A DNA stretch of 64,000 nucleotides from Cryptobacteroides sp934698975 (lineage in GTDB: Bacteria; Bacteroidota; Bacteroidia; Bacteroidales; UBA932): contig CAKUVR010000012.1 of NCBI GenBank assembly GCA_934698975.1, positions 8,821 to 72,820 of the forward strand, read 5' to 3'. The notes under the pieces were generated by a model. The model searched no databases and had not been told where the DNA came from. It saw nothing but the letters and a program-made list of their open reading frames with translations. The translations under genes were made by a program, and so were the position numbers. Shown piece by piece: positions 41,545-50,869 of the stretch; positions within the stretch are counted from its first letter, which is position 1; each line of letters starts with the position of its first letter.

Positions 41545-42456
41545 TCATTTCCATCTTTTGTGCGTCCAGAGGTAATTCTCAGGGTGTTTTTCCAGATCTG
41601 CCTGAAGCAGGTTGTAATATTCCTGCATGATCGAGTGAGGGGTCATCGCCGATGCGTCACGGCAAATCTCCTTGAAAGTCCACTCGTAGTGGCCTCTGGT
41701 AACAGGTGTCAGGCTCATGTAGAACACGCTGTAGTGAAGTTTGTGGGCGATAGACGCTCCGCCCAGCATTGTTCTGGTCGGCTGGTGCATGAAATCAACG
41801 ACATCATTCACGGTGGAGTTTCTGTACGGGCACTGGTCGGCAGGGATGATGTAGATTTTCTTGTCTTCCTTGTGGGACAAAGCGAAGCGCAGCAGATTCA
41901 CAGAACTGACATAACCAGTGTAGCCGTCCCTGAGAACCGGGGCGCAGCGGTTCACCCTCATGATTTCGTCCCACATCTTGCTGCTGAGCGGCTTGTAGAC
42001 GGCGATGATGTCATTGACATCTATTTTCGACCGCTCTGATTCCGGCCGGTAGTCGTAGGTCAGGCAGCCACCTGTAAGTTCCCAGTTACCGAAATGGCTG
42101 TTCAGAACGACAACTCCCGGACTTACGGCAAGCGCGGCTTCCACTGCATCCAGATTGGTGTATTCTACCAGACGTTTCTTATGCAGCCGTTCCGGATTGC
42201 GGCAGCCACCGAACCAGATCGCCTCAGCCAGGATCTCCCCGAAATGTTTGTAGAAAGCGTCCGATATCCGCCTGAGTTCCTTGTATTTCTTGTCGGGAAA
42301 CGCCCGCGAAAGGTTGATCATCACGACATCCCGCCGATAGTGCAGCACATCACGAATAAGCCAGGCAAAGACCCCCGACCAAGCATAATGGAATCCCAGC
42401 GGGAGCGCCGAGACCGCACGCAGAAAGCCCTGCACCAGTTTTGTCATTATCTTCAT
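41545..42456 (-). CDS. Lysophospholipid/lipid A acyltransferase family protein (LpxL-like)
   Basis: 303 residues from ATG 42456, chosen because a TATATTTG box (42491-42484) overlaps the longer TTG-started reading. One N-terminal hydrophobic segment, then the NSHFGNWE (HxxxxE) catalytic motif and a later IPADQCPYRNS block. LpxL/HtrB enzymes add a secondary acyl chain to lipid A at the inner membrane. The exact acceptor is not known here. Confidence 0.88.
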   Translation of the reverse strand: MKIMTKLVQGFLRAVSALPLGFHYAWSGVFAWLIRDVLHYRRDVVMINLSRAFPDKKYKELRRISDAFYKHFGEILAEAIWFGGCRNPERLHKKRLVEYTNLDAVEAALAVSPGVVVLNSHFGNWELTGGCLTYDYRPESERSKIDVNDIIAVYKPLSSKMWDEIMRVNRCAPVLRDGYTGYVSSVNLLRFALSHKEDKKIYIIPADQCPYRNSTVNDVVDFMHQPTRTMLGGASIAHKLHYSVFYMSLTPVTRGHYEWTFKEICRDASAMTPHSIMQEYYNLLQADLEKHPENYLWTHKRWK

Positions 42457-42483
42457 CTCTCTACAATCAGTCGCATATTCAGA

Positions 42484-42491
42484 CAAATATA
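42484..42491 (-). promoter_or_regulatory. -7 box of the acyltransferase operon
   Basis: TATATTTG on the minus strand, 27 bases before ATG 42456. Confidence 0.6.
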
Positions 42492-42610
42492 GTGAAAGAC
42501 ACGTTCAATATGAAATTTATTTGAATATGACAGGTCGATGCGTTTCCGCGGCATAGGTCTTACCGGGAAAAGATAACGGATCATTGCATTCTCTTTTAAA
42601 AACAAATAAT

Positions 42611-42618
42611 TATATTTG
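42611..42618 (+). promoter_or_regulatory. -7 box of the SrfB/SrfC operon
   Basis: TATATTTG, 71 bases before ATG 42690. The leader holds a small hairpin TGCCT/AGGCA (42632-42644). It is the only full box seen before this operon, and no later one is obvious up to 57198. Confidence 0.6.
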
Positions 42619-42689
42619 CGATATACTTTTCCTGCCTGACAGGCAAGGACCGGTTACACTTGTATAACACCAATAATAACACGAGACTT

Positions 42690-45600
42690 ATGGTCCAGAC
42701 ATTAATAGCCAACTCAGGAATACAGTTTTTCTCCAAAAAGATAGTCATCGACACGAATGACGGCTTCAGGCAAGTGTTTTACGAATGGTTCGACGAGAAG
42801 CAGGTAGAACAGGTTCTTGAATATGCCTGCGAGATTCGGCAGCTGGAGAAATTCGTACACTATTCCGACATGTTGAGGTACGGCTTCGTCGACTCTCAGG
42901 GTAATCTTCTAGTGGAACCAGACGTGGTTGACGCAAACCCGGAGGTTCGCGTGATTCACAAGGGTGACATTGACCAATGCCCGAACCTGTTCAGGATGAG
43001 GCTGGGAGACAAGAACAACTGCTCGCTGTCCAAATACCTGAATGTATGGTTGCCGGCTCCATATTACGAGATAGACCGCTCAGGGACATTCCAAGCAGGG
43101 CCGTACAACTGGTGTCGCTTCAAAGTGTGCCCGGTCTCCGAGAATAACGGAACAATCACGGCCAACATTCTGTTTGCCATTGACACACATACGGTTTACA
43201 ATTCTTCTGACGACTACAACGAATGTCCTGTATTCATCGGCAACACCGAATCTGAGAAAAGGTTCATGTTCTGTGCGGACGCAGACAAGATGATCGATTT
43301 CTGCACGGGTAAGAATGACTGGATCCGGACTTATCTGATGGAACTGGTCTATGGTACGGATGACATCAACAAGATTCCTCCGCAGGTTCAGTACAAGTAC
43401 TCATTCCTTGCCTCTTACTATATGCTGCTGAGTTATGTCGCGAAGAACGCCGACCTTCCGCAGATCAAGCTGATCAGGGACAGGGGACTCGGCGAGATCA
43501 ATGTCGAGATGATCATCGACATCGGGAACTCCAGAACGTCGGCGATCCTCTTCGAGGACGCTGATTTCAGAAAAGTCCAGCCGCTGAGACTTCAGGACTT
43601 CACGCATCCGCTTCTTCCTGACGGCAGCCTTAACCGAACCGGTGACACGTTCGACATGCGGCTGGCGTTCAGCAAAGTTGATTTCGGTGGGAATCTTGAC
43701 GGAAGTACCCAGTTCACCTGGCCGAGCATTGTCCGTCTGGGCAAGGAAGCGGAGTATCTCACGCACGAGGCCACGAACATGGCCGCCGGCAAGCAGACCC
43801 TTTCGACATATTCAAGTCCCAAAAGATACTTGTGGGACTACAGGCCGCGTCCTGAGGAGTGGCGCTTCGTGAATCTTGGCGACGGAGCCGACCGCCCTCC
43901 TATCCTCAAGGGGATAACCGATTACTTCAACTATGACGGCAAACTCGACAAGGATGGCTTCGGAACAGGAGCCAATTATTCCAGAAAGAGCTTGATGACC
44001 TTTGCCTTCATGGAGATTTTGGTCCAGGCCGTCTCACAGGTCAACTCCCATGAGTACAGAGAATTCAACGGGAACATCAACACCCCGCGCCGGATCAACA
44101 GGATCATCCTGACCTGCCCGACGGCGATGTCACGGTTCGAGCAGGAATCCCTGCACTCAAGTCTTGAGGACGCTGTCTTCGTGATGGACAGGTTCAACAA
44201 CAACGTGGACTCCACGGCTGTGCCGCTTGGCATTTCCGTAGAACCGTCTCTCAAGCGGGACAGTGACGACAACACGCCTTGGACATTCGACGAGGCGACC
44301 TGCTCGCAATTCGTGTACCTGTACAGCGTTCTCGCCACAAGGTACAAGAACAACTCAAAGGACTTTTTCGACATCTACGGCAAGCGGCGCATGATCGGCG
44401 GCGAACCTAAAGACAGCATCGTCATCGGTTCAGTTGACATTGGAGCGGGAACTTCGGATGTCACAATCTGTCGCTATGAGAGGGATGACAGGAAGTCGGC
44501 GAAGCTGAGGCCTCAGCCTGTATTCTGGGACAGTTTCGACTACGCCGGAGATGACATGCTGCGCATCCTCATCAACAACGTTCTTCTTGAGGGGGCTGAC
44601 GGCATGCTTCAGAAATGCCTCACGGCGGGAGGCCTTGGCCGGCAGGACATCTACGCGAAACTGTCAGACTTCTTCGGTGAGGACCACAACAAACTGTCAT
44701 TCAAGGACAGAGGCATCAGGAGGGATTTCAACATCCAAGTGCTTGTGCCGATAATGTACCGTTTCCTCGACCTTATGGGACGTGGCGAGAAGTACCGTGA
44801 GGTCAGCTACGATGAGATTTTCTCCGGCTCCAGGCCAAGCGAAGTGGTGGTGAAAGCCTTCAACGAAAAATTCGGGATTTCACTTCAGGACATCAGATGG
44901 GAATATGACTCCGAGGTGATGACACGTCACATAGAGAATGCGATGGACACCCTGATCGAGAACGTGGCCACCATCATGTACGCCTACGACTGCGATTTGA
45001 TTCTCCTTTCCGGGCGCCCGACATCTCTCAAGGTCATCAGGAACATATTCCTTAAATATTTCGCCGTCGCTCCGGACCGTCTTATCGCCATGTCCGGCTT
45101 CCGCATAGGCCATTGGTATCCGTTCGCTGACAAGAACGGTTACCTGAGAGACTCCAAATCCATCGTTCCGGTGGGGGCGATGATAGCATGGCAGGCCTCC
45201 CACGCCGGAGGGTTCAACGGATTCCTGCTGGATCTCAAGGAACTAGGCAACAGAATCTCGCCGACAACCGAATATTTCGCCAGAATGAACGCGACACGCC
45301 GGAACGGAAAATGGTTCATCTCTCCGGAGGTCGGCAACGGAGAGTTCTCCGCCGAATCATTCCCGACCTATATCGGCAGCAAGCAGTTCGACATCGCCAA
45401 CTATCCGCTGCGGCCGTTCTATGTGTTCGACATAGACGAGGCAAACATCATGTCCCGTGTCAGGCATCAGAAGTCCTCGGAAGGGATTGACCTGACACCG
45501 CAGGAACTCCAGATTCTGGTCAAGGCGGAAAAGGAGAGAATCCTCGCCAGATGCCCTTTGACCGTCAAGGTGTCCCGAGAGGACTACCGAGAAAGCAAAG

Positions 45601-45785
45601 AGAGGCTTACCCTTGAGAATGTCGTGGGAGATGACGGCGAGGAATTGAATGTGAAGGACTTCAAGTTCGAGGTTCAGAGCCTCAACGATCCTGATTGCTA
45701 CTGGCTGGACTCAGGTGAGTTCAATATCAACATCATAGCTGACAACAAAGAAATTGACGGACAAGATGAAAACAACGATAGATAA
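42690..45785 (+). CDS. SrfB-like actin-fold ATPase
   Basis: 1031 residues from ATG 42690. The N-terminus LIANSGIQFF matches the opening typical of 'virulence factor SrfB' (LIxxSGVQFLDF). It has the three actin/Hsp70-superfamily nucleotide motifs: MIIDIGNSRTSAILFED near 275-290, SVDIGAGTSDVTI near 580 and DLILLSGRPTS near 770. A WYPFADKNGYLRDSKSIVPV segment near 810 resembles the conserved C-terminal SrfB block. The length fits SrfB (about 1000). It was first known from Salmonella as SsrB-regulated; its biochemical role is unsettled. It heads the nine-gene operon and overlaps the SrfC-like gene by 20 bases. Confidence 0.85.
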   Translation: MVQTLIANSGIQFFSKKIVIDTNDGFRQVFYEWFDEKQVEQVLEYACEIRQLEKFVHYSDMLRYGFVDSQGNLLVEPDVVDANPEVRVIHKGDIDQCPNLFRMRLGDKNNCSLSKYLNVWLPAPYYEIDRSGTFQAGPYNWCRFKVCPVSENNGTITANILFAIDTHTVYNSSDDYNECPVFIGNTESEKRFMFCADADKMIDFCTGKNDWIRTYLMELVYGTDDINKIPPQVQYKYSFLASYYMLLSYVAKNADLPQIKLIRDRGLGEINVEMIIDIGNSRTSAILFEDADFRKVQPLRLQDFTHPLLPDGSLNRTGDTFDMRLAFSKVDFGGNLDGSTQFTWPSIVRLGKEAEYLTHEATNMAAGKQTLSTYSSPKRYLWDYRPRPEEWRFVNLGDGADRPPILKGITDYFNYDGKLDKDGFGTGANYSRKSLMTFAFMEILVQAVSQVNSHEYREFNGNINTPRRINRIILTCPTAMSRFEQESLHSSLEDAVFVMDRFNNNVDSTAVPLGISVEPSLKRDSDDNTPWTFDEATCSQFVYLYSVLATRYKNNSKDFFDIYGKRRMIGGEPKDSIVIGSVDIGAGTSDVTICRYERDDRKSAKLRPQPVFWDSFDYAGDDMLRILINNVLLEGADGMLQKCLTAGGLGRQDIYAKLSDFFGEDHNKLSFKDRGIRRDFNIQVLVPIMYRFLDLMGRGEKYREVSYDEIFSGSRPSEVVVKAFNEKFGISLQDIRWEYDSEVMTRHIENAMDTLIENVATIMYAYDCDLILLSGRPTSLKVIRNIFLKYFAVAPDRLIAMSGFRIGHWYPFADKNGYLRDSKSIVPVGAMIAWQASHAGGFNGFLLDLKELGNRISPTTEYFARMNATRRNGKWFISPEVGNGEFSAESFPTYIGSKQFDIANYPLRPFYVFDIDEANIMSRVRHQKSSEGIDLTPQELQILVKAEKERILARCPLTVKVSREDYRESKERLTLENVVGDDGEELNVKDFKFEVQSLNDPDCYWLDSGEFNINIIADNKEIDGQDENNDR

Positions 45786-48582
45786 GCAGTTGAAGGCCAT
45801 CGGAAAGGCTCTCGACTGGACTCCGAACGTGCCGGAGGCCGAACAACTCCAATTCCGCCAGCGGCTGATCGACATCCGCCGCGGCCTCAACAAGGTGCGC
45901 TACGCCGTCGAGGAGCATTGTTCGGCGGCGGTATTCGGAGAAAGCCAGATGGGCAAATCCTATCTGGTCAGCGCGATGCTGTCCAAGCCTGGCGAGGCCT
46001 TCTGCGTGACCGACACATCCACCGGGACCAAGTACAATTTCATAAACGAGATCAATCCCAGCGCGCCGGGCTCCACGGTCGAGGCAACTGGACTGGTCAC
46101 ACGTTTCACGGCCGGCAACGATGACAGGGACATCCCTGCGGGCTATCTGAAAATCCGTCTGCTCACAGTTGTGGATCTGATTCTCATCCTCAGCGAGGCA
46201 TACTACACACAAGTCGTGGATTACGACAATTCCCGGATCATGCGCACATCCGACATCAACGGACTCCTGAATGACATCCCGCTCGGCTCTCCGAAGGAAA
46301 AGACATTCCTTCGAGAAGACGACATCCTTGACATTGAGGAATATATGCATTCACTGCTGATGTACAACCGCTCCGTGCTCAACATTGCGGATTCTGAATA
46401 TTTCACCTTCCTCCTGAAGAATGTGCGGAAGATGGACGAAGAGAGTATTCTGGAGGCTGTCACATTTCTTTGGGACCGCAACGAGGACATCAGCCGGCTA
46501 TTCAAGGATCTTGTAGACGCCTACCGGGAGGTTGACTTCAGCGAGTGCGTCTATGTCCCGTTCAAATCGGTGCTGAGGAAGCACGGGACAATGCTCGATG
46601 TCTCCAGACTGAACGAGATGTACTGCAAGCCGGAAAACGAGCCTTCCGAATATATTCCCACAACCGACGCGCGCACCGGTACGGGACTGAATATCCTGAC
46701 AAGAAAATCATTCCTCAGCGCCTTGTCGGCGGAACTGTATTTCGTGCTTCCGGAGAATGTCGTGGAAGAGCATCCTTTTCTGAAAAACCTGGACATCCTT
46801 GATTTTCCCGGCGCGCGCCGGCCGGAAAAGATTAAGGCGGCGGCGCTTGCCGACGGCAACAACCTGCCGACCGTGTTCCGCAGAGGGAAGGTTTCCTACC
46901 TGTTCAACAAATATTCAGCCGCCAAGCGCATCAACTCCTTGATGTTCTGCCACAACAACAACCAGTCGGCGGAAAGCACTATGAGCTACACACTGAACAG
47001 TTGGGTTGCGGGCAACCTTGGTGAGACACCGCAAGAAAGGGAGACAATCATCGAAAAGGCCAAGGTCTCTCCTCTTTTCATCATAAGCACATGGTTCAAC
47101 AAGGACCTTGTCTATCACGACGAGATCAAGGGGAAGGCCGATCTTGACGAGCGCTGGAGAAGGCGTTTCAACACCGTGCTGGAAGGCGAGGTTCTAAAAT
47201 CCTTGGACGGCGACGGACATTGGTTCAACAATTGGACATCCCGGAAATATTTCGACAACATATTCATGCTCCGTGATTTCAAGTTCTCAAAGGAGTTTTA
47301 TTCCGGCTATCACCCTGGGCCGGAGAACAGGTCTCCGGAGCTTGAGCCTATTGTCAATCCTGCGTATCCTGACTTTATGCTTGACCTGAAGGAGTCTTTC
47401 TGCGAGGATGAGTTCGTGAGAAGGCATTTCGGGAATCCTCAAGAGGCCTGGGATGAGGCCGCGTCCATCAATATGGATGGAACCCAACGGATAATCAAGG
47501 CATTGAACGCCATCGCCCCGAATCTGAACGATGCAAGGAAAATCAAGTTTGAGGCAGACATTGTGTCGATGAAGGGCAAGCTGGAGTCCTTGCTAGGAAA
47601 TTACTATCACACCAGCGACATCTCCGAGGAGATCCGCAAGGCGAAGAAGCAGTCCAGAAAGGCGAACATGCAGATTGATGTCCGGCTTGGACAGGATCCT
47701 TTCTTCTTCGGCATGTTCATGGACGCGTTGATGCTTGACGAGTCCAAGGTACGCGAGCTTGTGCATGAACTGCTGGTCAACTACAAGGCCCAGCCCAAGA
47801 TGTCCGGGAAGGAGTCCCAGATATTCATGTCCGCCGGACTGAGTTCAGACAACTGCCGGAAAGAGAATGAGGATCTTCTGATGGACTACACCGGCGCGGA
47901 CACTCTTGAGGAATGCCGTCAAAGTCTGGAGGAGATCGGGGTTGACATGGAGCGCCTTCTCGCCACGACCCAGATGCAGATCGGAGCCGGCGAGAGCGTT
48001 GTGGATGCGGTGGAGGGATATTGGCTCAATGAGACCTTGTCCCATTATGCCGCCACGATGTTCAAGGACAAGATTGATTCCGTCTCTGGCATTGTCTCGA
48101 CCCTTTACAGGCTGTACAGGCAACTGGATGTCAAAGCGGAATGGATCGGGAAAGTGGATGGGTACATCCAGGATTACGGAGCGGAAGGTGCGGTCGAGGT
48201 CGTTTCGGATTACCTGTCGATGATGTTCAACCGCCTGTCAGCATCTTTCGGTTACGATTATTTTGACGCTGACAGACGCAGGTCCATGGCCGAGAAGAAC
48301 CGGCAGTTCAAACTTCAGCTTGACGAGGTCCTTCTGGAGGGAGGAAAAGAAGGCGCGTCAATAGAACTTGTCGCTGACCTTGAAAAGCAGAAGTCGATTC
48401 TTCAGCACAGTGCCTTCAAGGCGGATGACAAGGAGTTTCTGAACCGTTTCCCGCAGTACAACAGTGTGTGGAGATGGGAGGAGAGGATGAAAGCCGGCTA
48501 TGCGTTCTCATGCGGCCTTCCGGACTTCGATCCGGTGGCCAATGAAGAACTGGGAAAGATTTTGAATGACATAAAGGAATAA
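45766..48582 (+). CDS. SrfC-like P-loop protein
   Basis: 938 residues from ATG 45766. Walker A GESQMGKS at 58-65, in the context AAVFGESQMGKSYLVSAML. It is followed by INPSAPGSTVEATGLVTRFT, which matches the SrfC signature (INPxGxGxEATGLVTRFT). A DFPGA box near 346 is a G3/Walker B candidate. The second half is helical, dynamin-like in length, and without recognisable motifs. SrfC is the usual partner of SrfB. The overlap with srfB and the 2-base gap to the next gene imply coupled expression. GTP versus ATP use cannot be told by eye. Confidence 0.85.
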   Translation: MKTTIDKQLKAIGKALDWTPNVPEAEQLQFRQRLIDIRRGLNKVRYAVEEHCSAAVFGESQMGKSYLVSAMLSKPGEAFCVTDTSTGTKYNFINEINPSAPGSTVEATGLVTRFTAGNDDRDIPAGYLKIRLLTVVDLILILSEAYYTQVVDYDNSRIMRTSDINGLLNDIPLGSPKEKTFLREDDILDIEEYMHSLLMYNRSVLNIADSEYFTFLLKNVRKMDEESILEAVTFLWDRNEDISRLFKDLVDAYREVDFSECVYVPFKSVLRKHGTMLDVSRLNEMYCKPENEPSEYIPTTDARTGTGLNILTRKSFLSALSAELYFVLPENVVEEHPFLKNLDILDFPGARRPEKIKAAALADGNNLPTVFRRGKVSYLFNKYSAAKRINSLMFCHNNNQSAESTMSYTLNSWVAGNLGETPQERETIIEKAKVSPLFIISTWFNKDLVYHDEIKGKADLDERWRRRFNTVLEGEVLKSLDGDGHWFNNWTSRKYFDNIFMLRDFKFSKEFYSGYHPGPENRSPELEPIVNPAYPDFMLDLKESFCEDEFVRRHFGNPQEAWDEAASINMDGTQRIIKALNAIAPNLNDARKIKFEADIVSMKGKLESLLGNYYHTSDISEEIRKAKKQSRKANMQIDVRLGQDPFFFGMFMDALMLDESKVRELVHELLVNYKAQPKMSGKESQIFMSAGLSSDNCRKENEDLLMDYTGADTLEECRQSLEEIGVDMERLLATTQMQIGAGESVVDAVEGYWLNETLSHYAATMFKDKIDSVSGIVSTLYRLYRQLDVKAEWIGKVDGYIQDYGAEGAVEVVSDYLSMMFNRLSASFGYDYFDADRRRSMAEKNRQFKLQLDEVLLEGGKEGASIELVADLEKQKSILQHSAFKADDKEFLNRFPQYNSVWRWEERMKAGYAFSCGLPDFDPVANEELGKILNDIKE

Positions 48583-48584
48583 AA

Positions 48585-49946
48585 ATGAGTACGGTAAAGG
48601 GAAAAACGAAACTTTGTTCAACGCCGGCCAGCGGTGTATCGGTAGAAAGCATCGGCGGGATCCCGTTCTACGACAGGTACATAGAGTTCGAGCGGTTGCT
48701 TCAGAAATATGTCGGCGACCGCCGTTACAAAGACTCATTCGCCGAGCCTTTGTTCAACAATGCGGGGGGAACGATAGACTGGTATGTTCCCGCTCTGTAT
48801 TCGGAAGCCAGACGGCTTGACAGCCTGAAGGGTTCCTTTGAATATGACGATGCCGTACGAAGGAAAGACGCATGTCTGCAATACTTCAAGAGGCTCACGC
48901 CCGACATGCCGGACCATGACAGAAAATATTTTGACTGCCTGCTGAGATTCGCCGATTCGGAGATTTCAGACTTCACCACGTTCGTCCAAGGCGACCACGT
49001 CATCTTCGGAGTCTGGGGGCTTCAACTGCACAGCGGCAAGGACATCTCCATGGCCATCAGAACTGACATAGATGACAAGAGGGTTTACACTATCACCTAC
49101 GCGCTGCGAGGACAGGGATCGTTTGTCGGATGCGACACCGTGATAAGGCGACGGCATGGTTATGTGCTGAGCGGAGCGCGGGACATTCCCAATGTTCAGC
49201 CAGAGGACGGATTTGAATTCAATTCCTGGGAGCCGGACGCCCCTCACAACAAGGTTGTGGAATCAGACATGACATTCACTGCGGTCTGCTCCCCGAAGCC
49301 ACAGGCCGAGGATGCATTGGTGACAGAGCCGGAGGCCGTGGAGCCTGTCGCTCCGGAAGCGCCCACCTTCAGCGACGTGCGTTTCGATGCCGGCGACAAA
49401 GGAAAACTCAAAGGCGCACGGGCTGTGCGGGCAATGAACGGGGAACCGCTCGATCCCTCCATCATCCCTCATGTGAAACCAAAACGTGGGTATGAGTTTG
49501 TGGGGTGGGACAAGGACACGACCGAACCCATTCATCAAGACACCGTGTTCAAGGCTCAATACCAAAGGCTTGAAGGTGGCCATGGATTCTTCGGCGGCGG
49601 ATTCGGCCCGTCAGGTTGGTCAGGAAGCCGCGGTGGCTGCCTGAATTGGCTGATAGGGCTTTTGTTGGGTCTCTTGCTGCTGTTCCTGCTCTCGTTGCTG
49701 CTCAGGATGTGTTCCGGCCCGGCGGTCACTTCGACAGGCTCAGTGACCGAAGAGGAGACCGTCACGACGCAGACCACAAAGAGACTTCCGGAGCCGGTCA
49801 AGGAGGGAACTCTTGAGAAAGAGAAGGTCACAAAGGAGACCGAGGTGGATTACGAGGCGGTCCGCGCCTTGATTCAGGAATACAGGCAGCGCATTGACGA
49901 ACTTGGCAAGATGCTGCCGGAAAACGAGAAGGAAGACGGGAAATAA
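48585..49946 (+). CDS. Membrane protein with two InlB-type beta repeats
   Basis: 453 residues. Residues 1-145 are unrecognised. Two repeats of the Listeria-Bacteroides (InlB_B/Flg_new) type follow: about 160-230 (ITYALRGQGSFVGCD to FNSWEPDAP) and about 265-325 (VRFDAGDKGKLKGARAV to YEFVGWDKDT). A Gly-rich hinge leads to one membrane segment (about 352-375) and a charged coiled-coil tail. There is no signal peptide, although such repeats are normally extracellular. A one-base overlap joins it to the next gene. Confidence 0.78.
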   Translation: MSTVKGKTKLCSTPASGVSVESIGGIPFYDRYIEFERLLQKYVGDRRYKDSFAEPLFNNAGGTIDWYVPALYSEARRLDSLKGSFEYDDAVRRKDACLQYFKRLTPDMPDHDRKYFDCLLRFADSEISDFTTFVQGDHVIFGVWGLQLHSGKDISMAIRTDIDDKRVYTITYALRGQGSFVGCDTVIRRRHGYVLSGARDIPNVQPEDGFEFNSWEPDAPHNKVVESDMTFTAVCSPKPQAEDALVTEPEAVEPVAPEAPTFSDVRFDAGDKGKLKGARAVRAMNGEPLDPSIIPHVKPKRGYEFVGWDKDTTEPIHQDTVFKAQYQRLEGGHGFFGGGFGPSGWSGSRGGCLNWLIGLLLGLLLLFLLSLLLRMCSGPAVTSTGSVTEEETVTTQTTKRLPEPVKEGTLEKEKVTKETEVDYEAVRALIQEYRQRIDELGKMLPENEKEDGK

Positions 49947-50866
49947 TGGAAAAGGCAAAGTTCAGTTTCGCATGGGTCATCTCCGTCATAGCGCTGATGG
50001 CATATTCATACATAAGTTTCATGGGGCTGGTGTACCTTCAGGTGTTCAATGTCTCTCTTTGCGTGCTGCTGACATTGGCAGCGGACTTCTTGGTCCTGCT
50101 GCTTGTGCGTCTCATGTGCGGGGCGAAAAGCACCCGATGGATCCGCCTCGGAGTCATCGGGCAAGCATTCTTCGGATTTCTGGTGTTCGCCATCCTGCTC
50201 GAATCTTCTGTGCTGTTCACCCATTTCACAAGGATCATCCGGCAGAATGACAATATCAAGGAAGCATACGCGGCGGCGGTTGAAGATGCGCGGACAATGG
50301 ATGAAAAGTATGATGAATATGTTCGCTCAAGATGTGAGGAATACGCCGCGTCGCTCTATGCACTGTTGCCATCGTCTCCAGAATATAAAGCGGTCTTCGG
50401 CAACAGCATGTCTCTTGGGTTCACCAAAAAGGAGATTGTCTCAAAATGCGTGGCGAACCTTGGCAAACTCTTGAAGGGAAACAATCAGGCAGGAGAGTTG
50501 GCCGAGAAACGCGGCCGATGGCTTGCCGACGCGTCGGCGAGCGTCTGGAACCTCAGTCTCCCGGCCAACATCCGCGACATCACCTCCAGCGTGAACCTAT
50601 GGCTGGAAAACTACAAGAAACTCAGCGTAAAGACTTATACCGGAGAATCCGGCGCGCGGCCTTACGAAAACACATCGTTCAACCATAACATTTCCGTCTT
50701 GGAATCATTGTGTTCCGGTGTAAAGGGTCCGTCAGTCCTTGCGGTCATTCTGGCGGTTGTCTGCTACGCACTCATACTTTTGCCTTGGATCATAACCCCT
50801 AAGAACATCGCATCAGTCGGCGGAGATTTCGATGATGTCGTGCTGATGCCCGACGAAGATGAATAA
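49946..50866 (+). CDS. Four-helix membrane protein of the SrfB/SrfC operon
   Basis: 306 residues. Membrane segments at about 7-28, 33-58, 66-92 and 260-282, with a helical soluble loop of about 165 residues between the third and fourth. The C-terminus is acidic (VVLMPDEDE). No family recognised. It could anchor the soluble NTPases of the operon to the inner membrane. Confidence 0.75.
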   Translation: MEKAKFSFAWVISVIALMAYSYISFMGLVYLQVFNVSLCVLLTLAADFLVLLLVRLMCGAKSTRWIRLGVIGQAFFGFLVFAILLESSVLFTHFTRIIRQNDNIKEAYAAAVEDARTMDEKYDEYVRSRCEEYAASLYALLPSSPEYKAVFGNSMSLGFTKKEIVSKCVANLGKLLKGNNQAGELAEKRGRWLADASASVWNLSLPANIRDITSSVNLWLENYKKLSVKTYTGESGARPYENTSFNHNISVLESLCSGVKGPSVLAVILAVVCYALILLPWIITPKNIASVGGDFDDVVLMPDEDE

Positions 50867-50869
50867 CGT

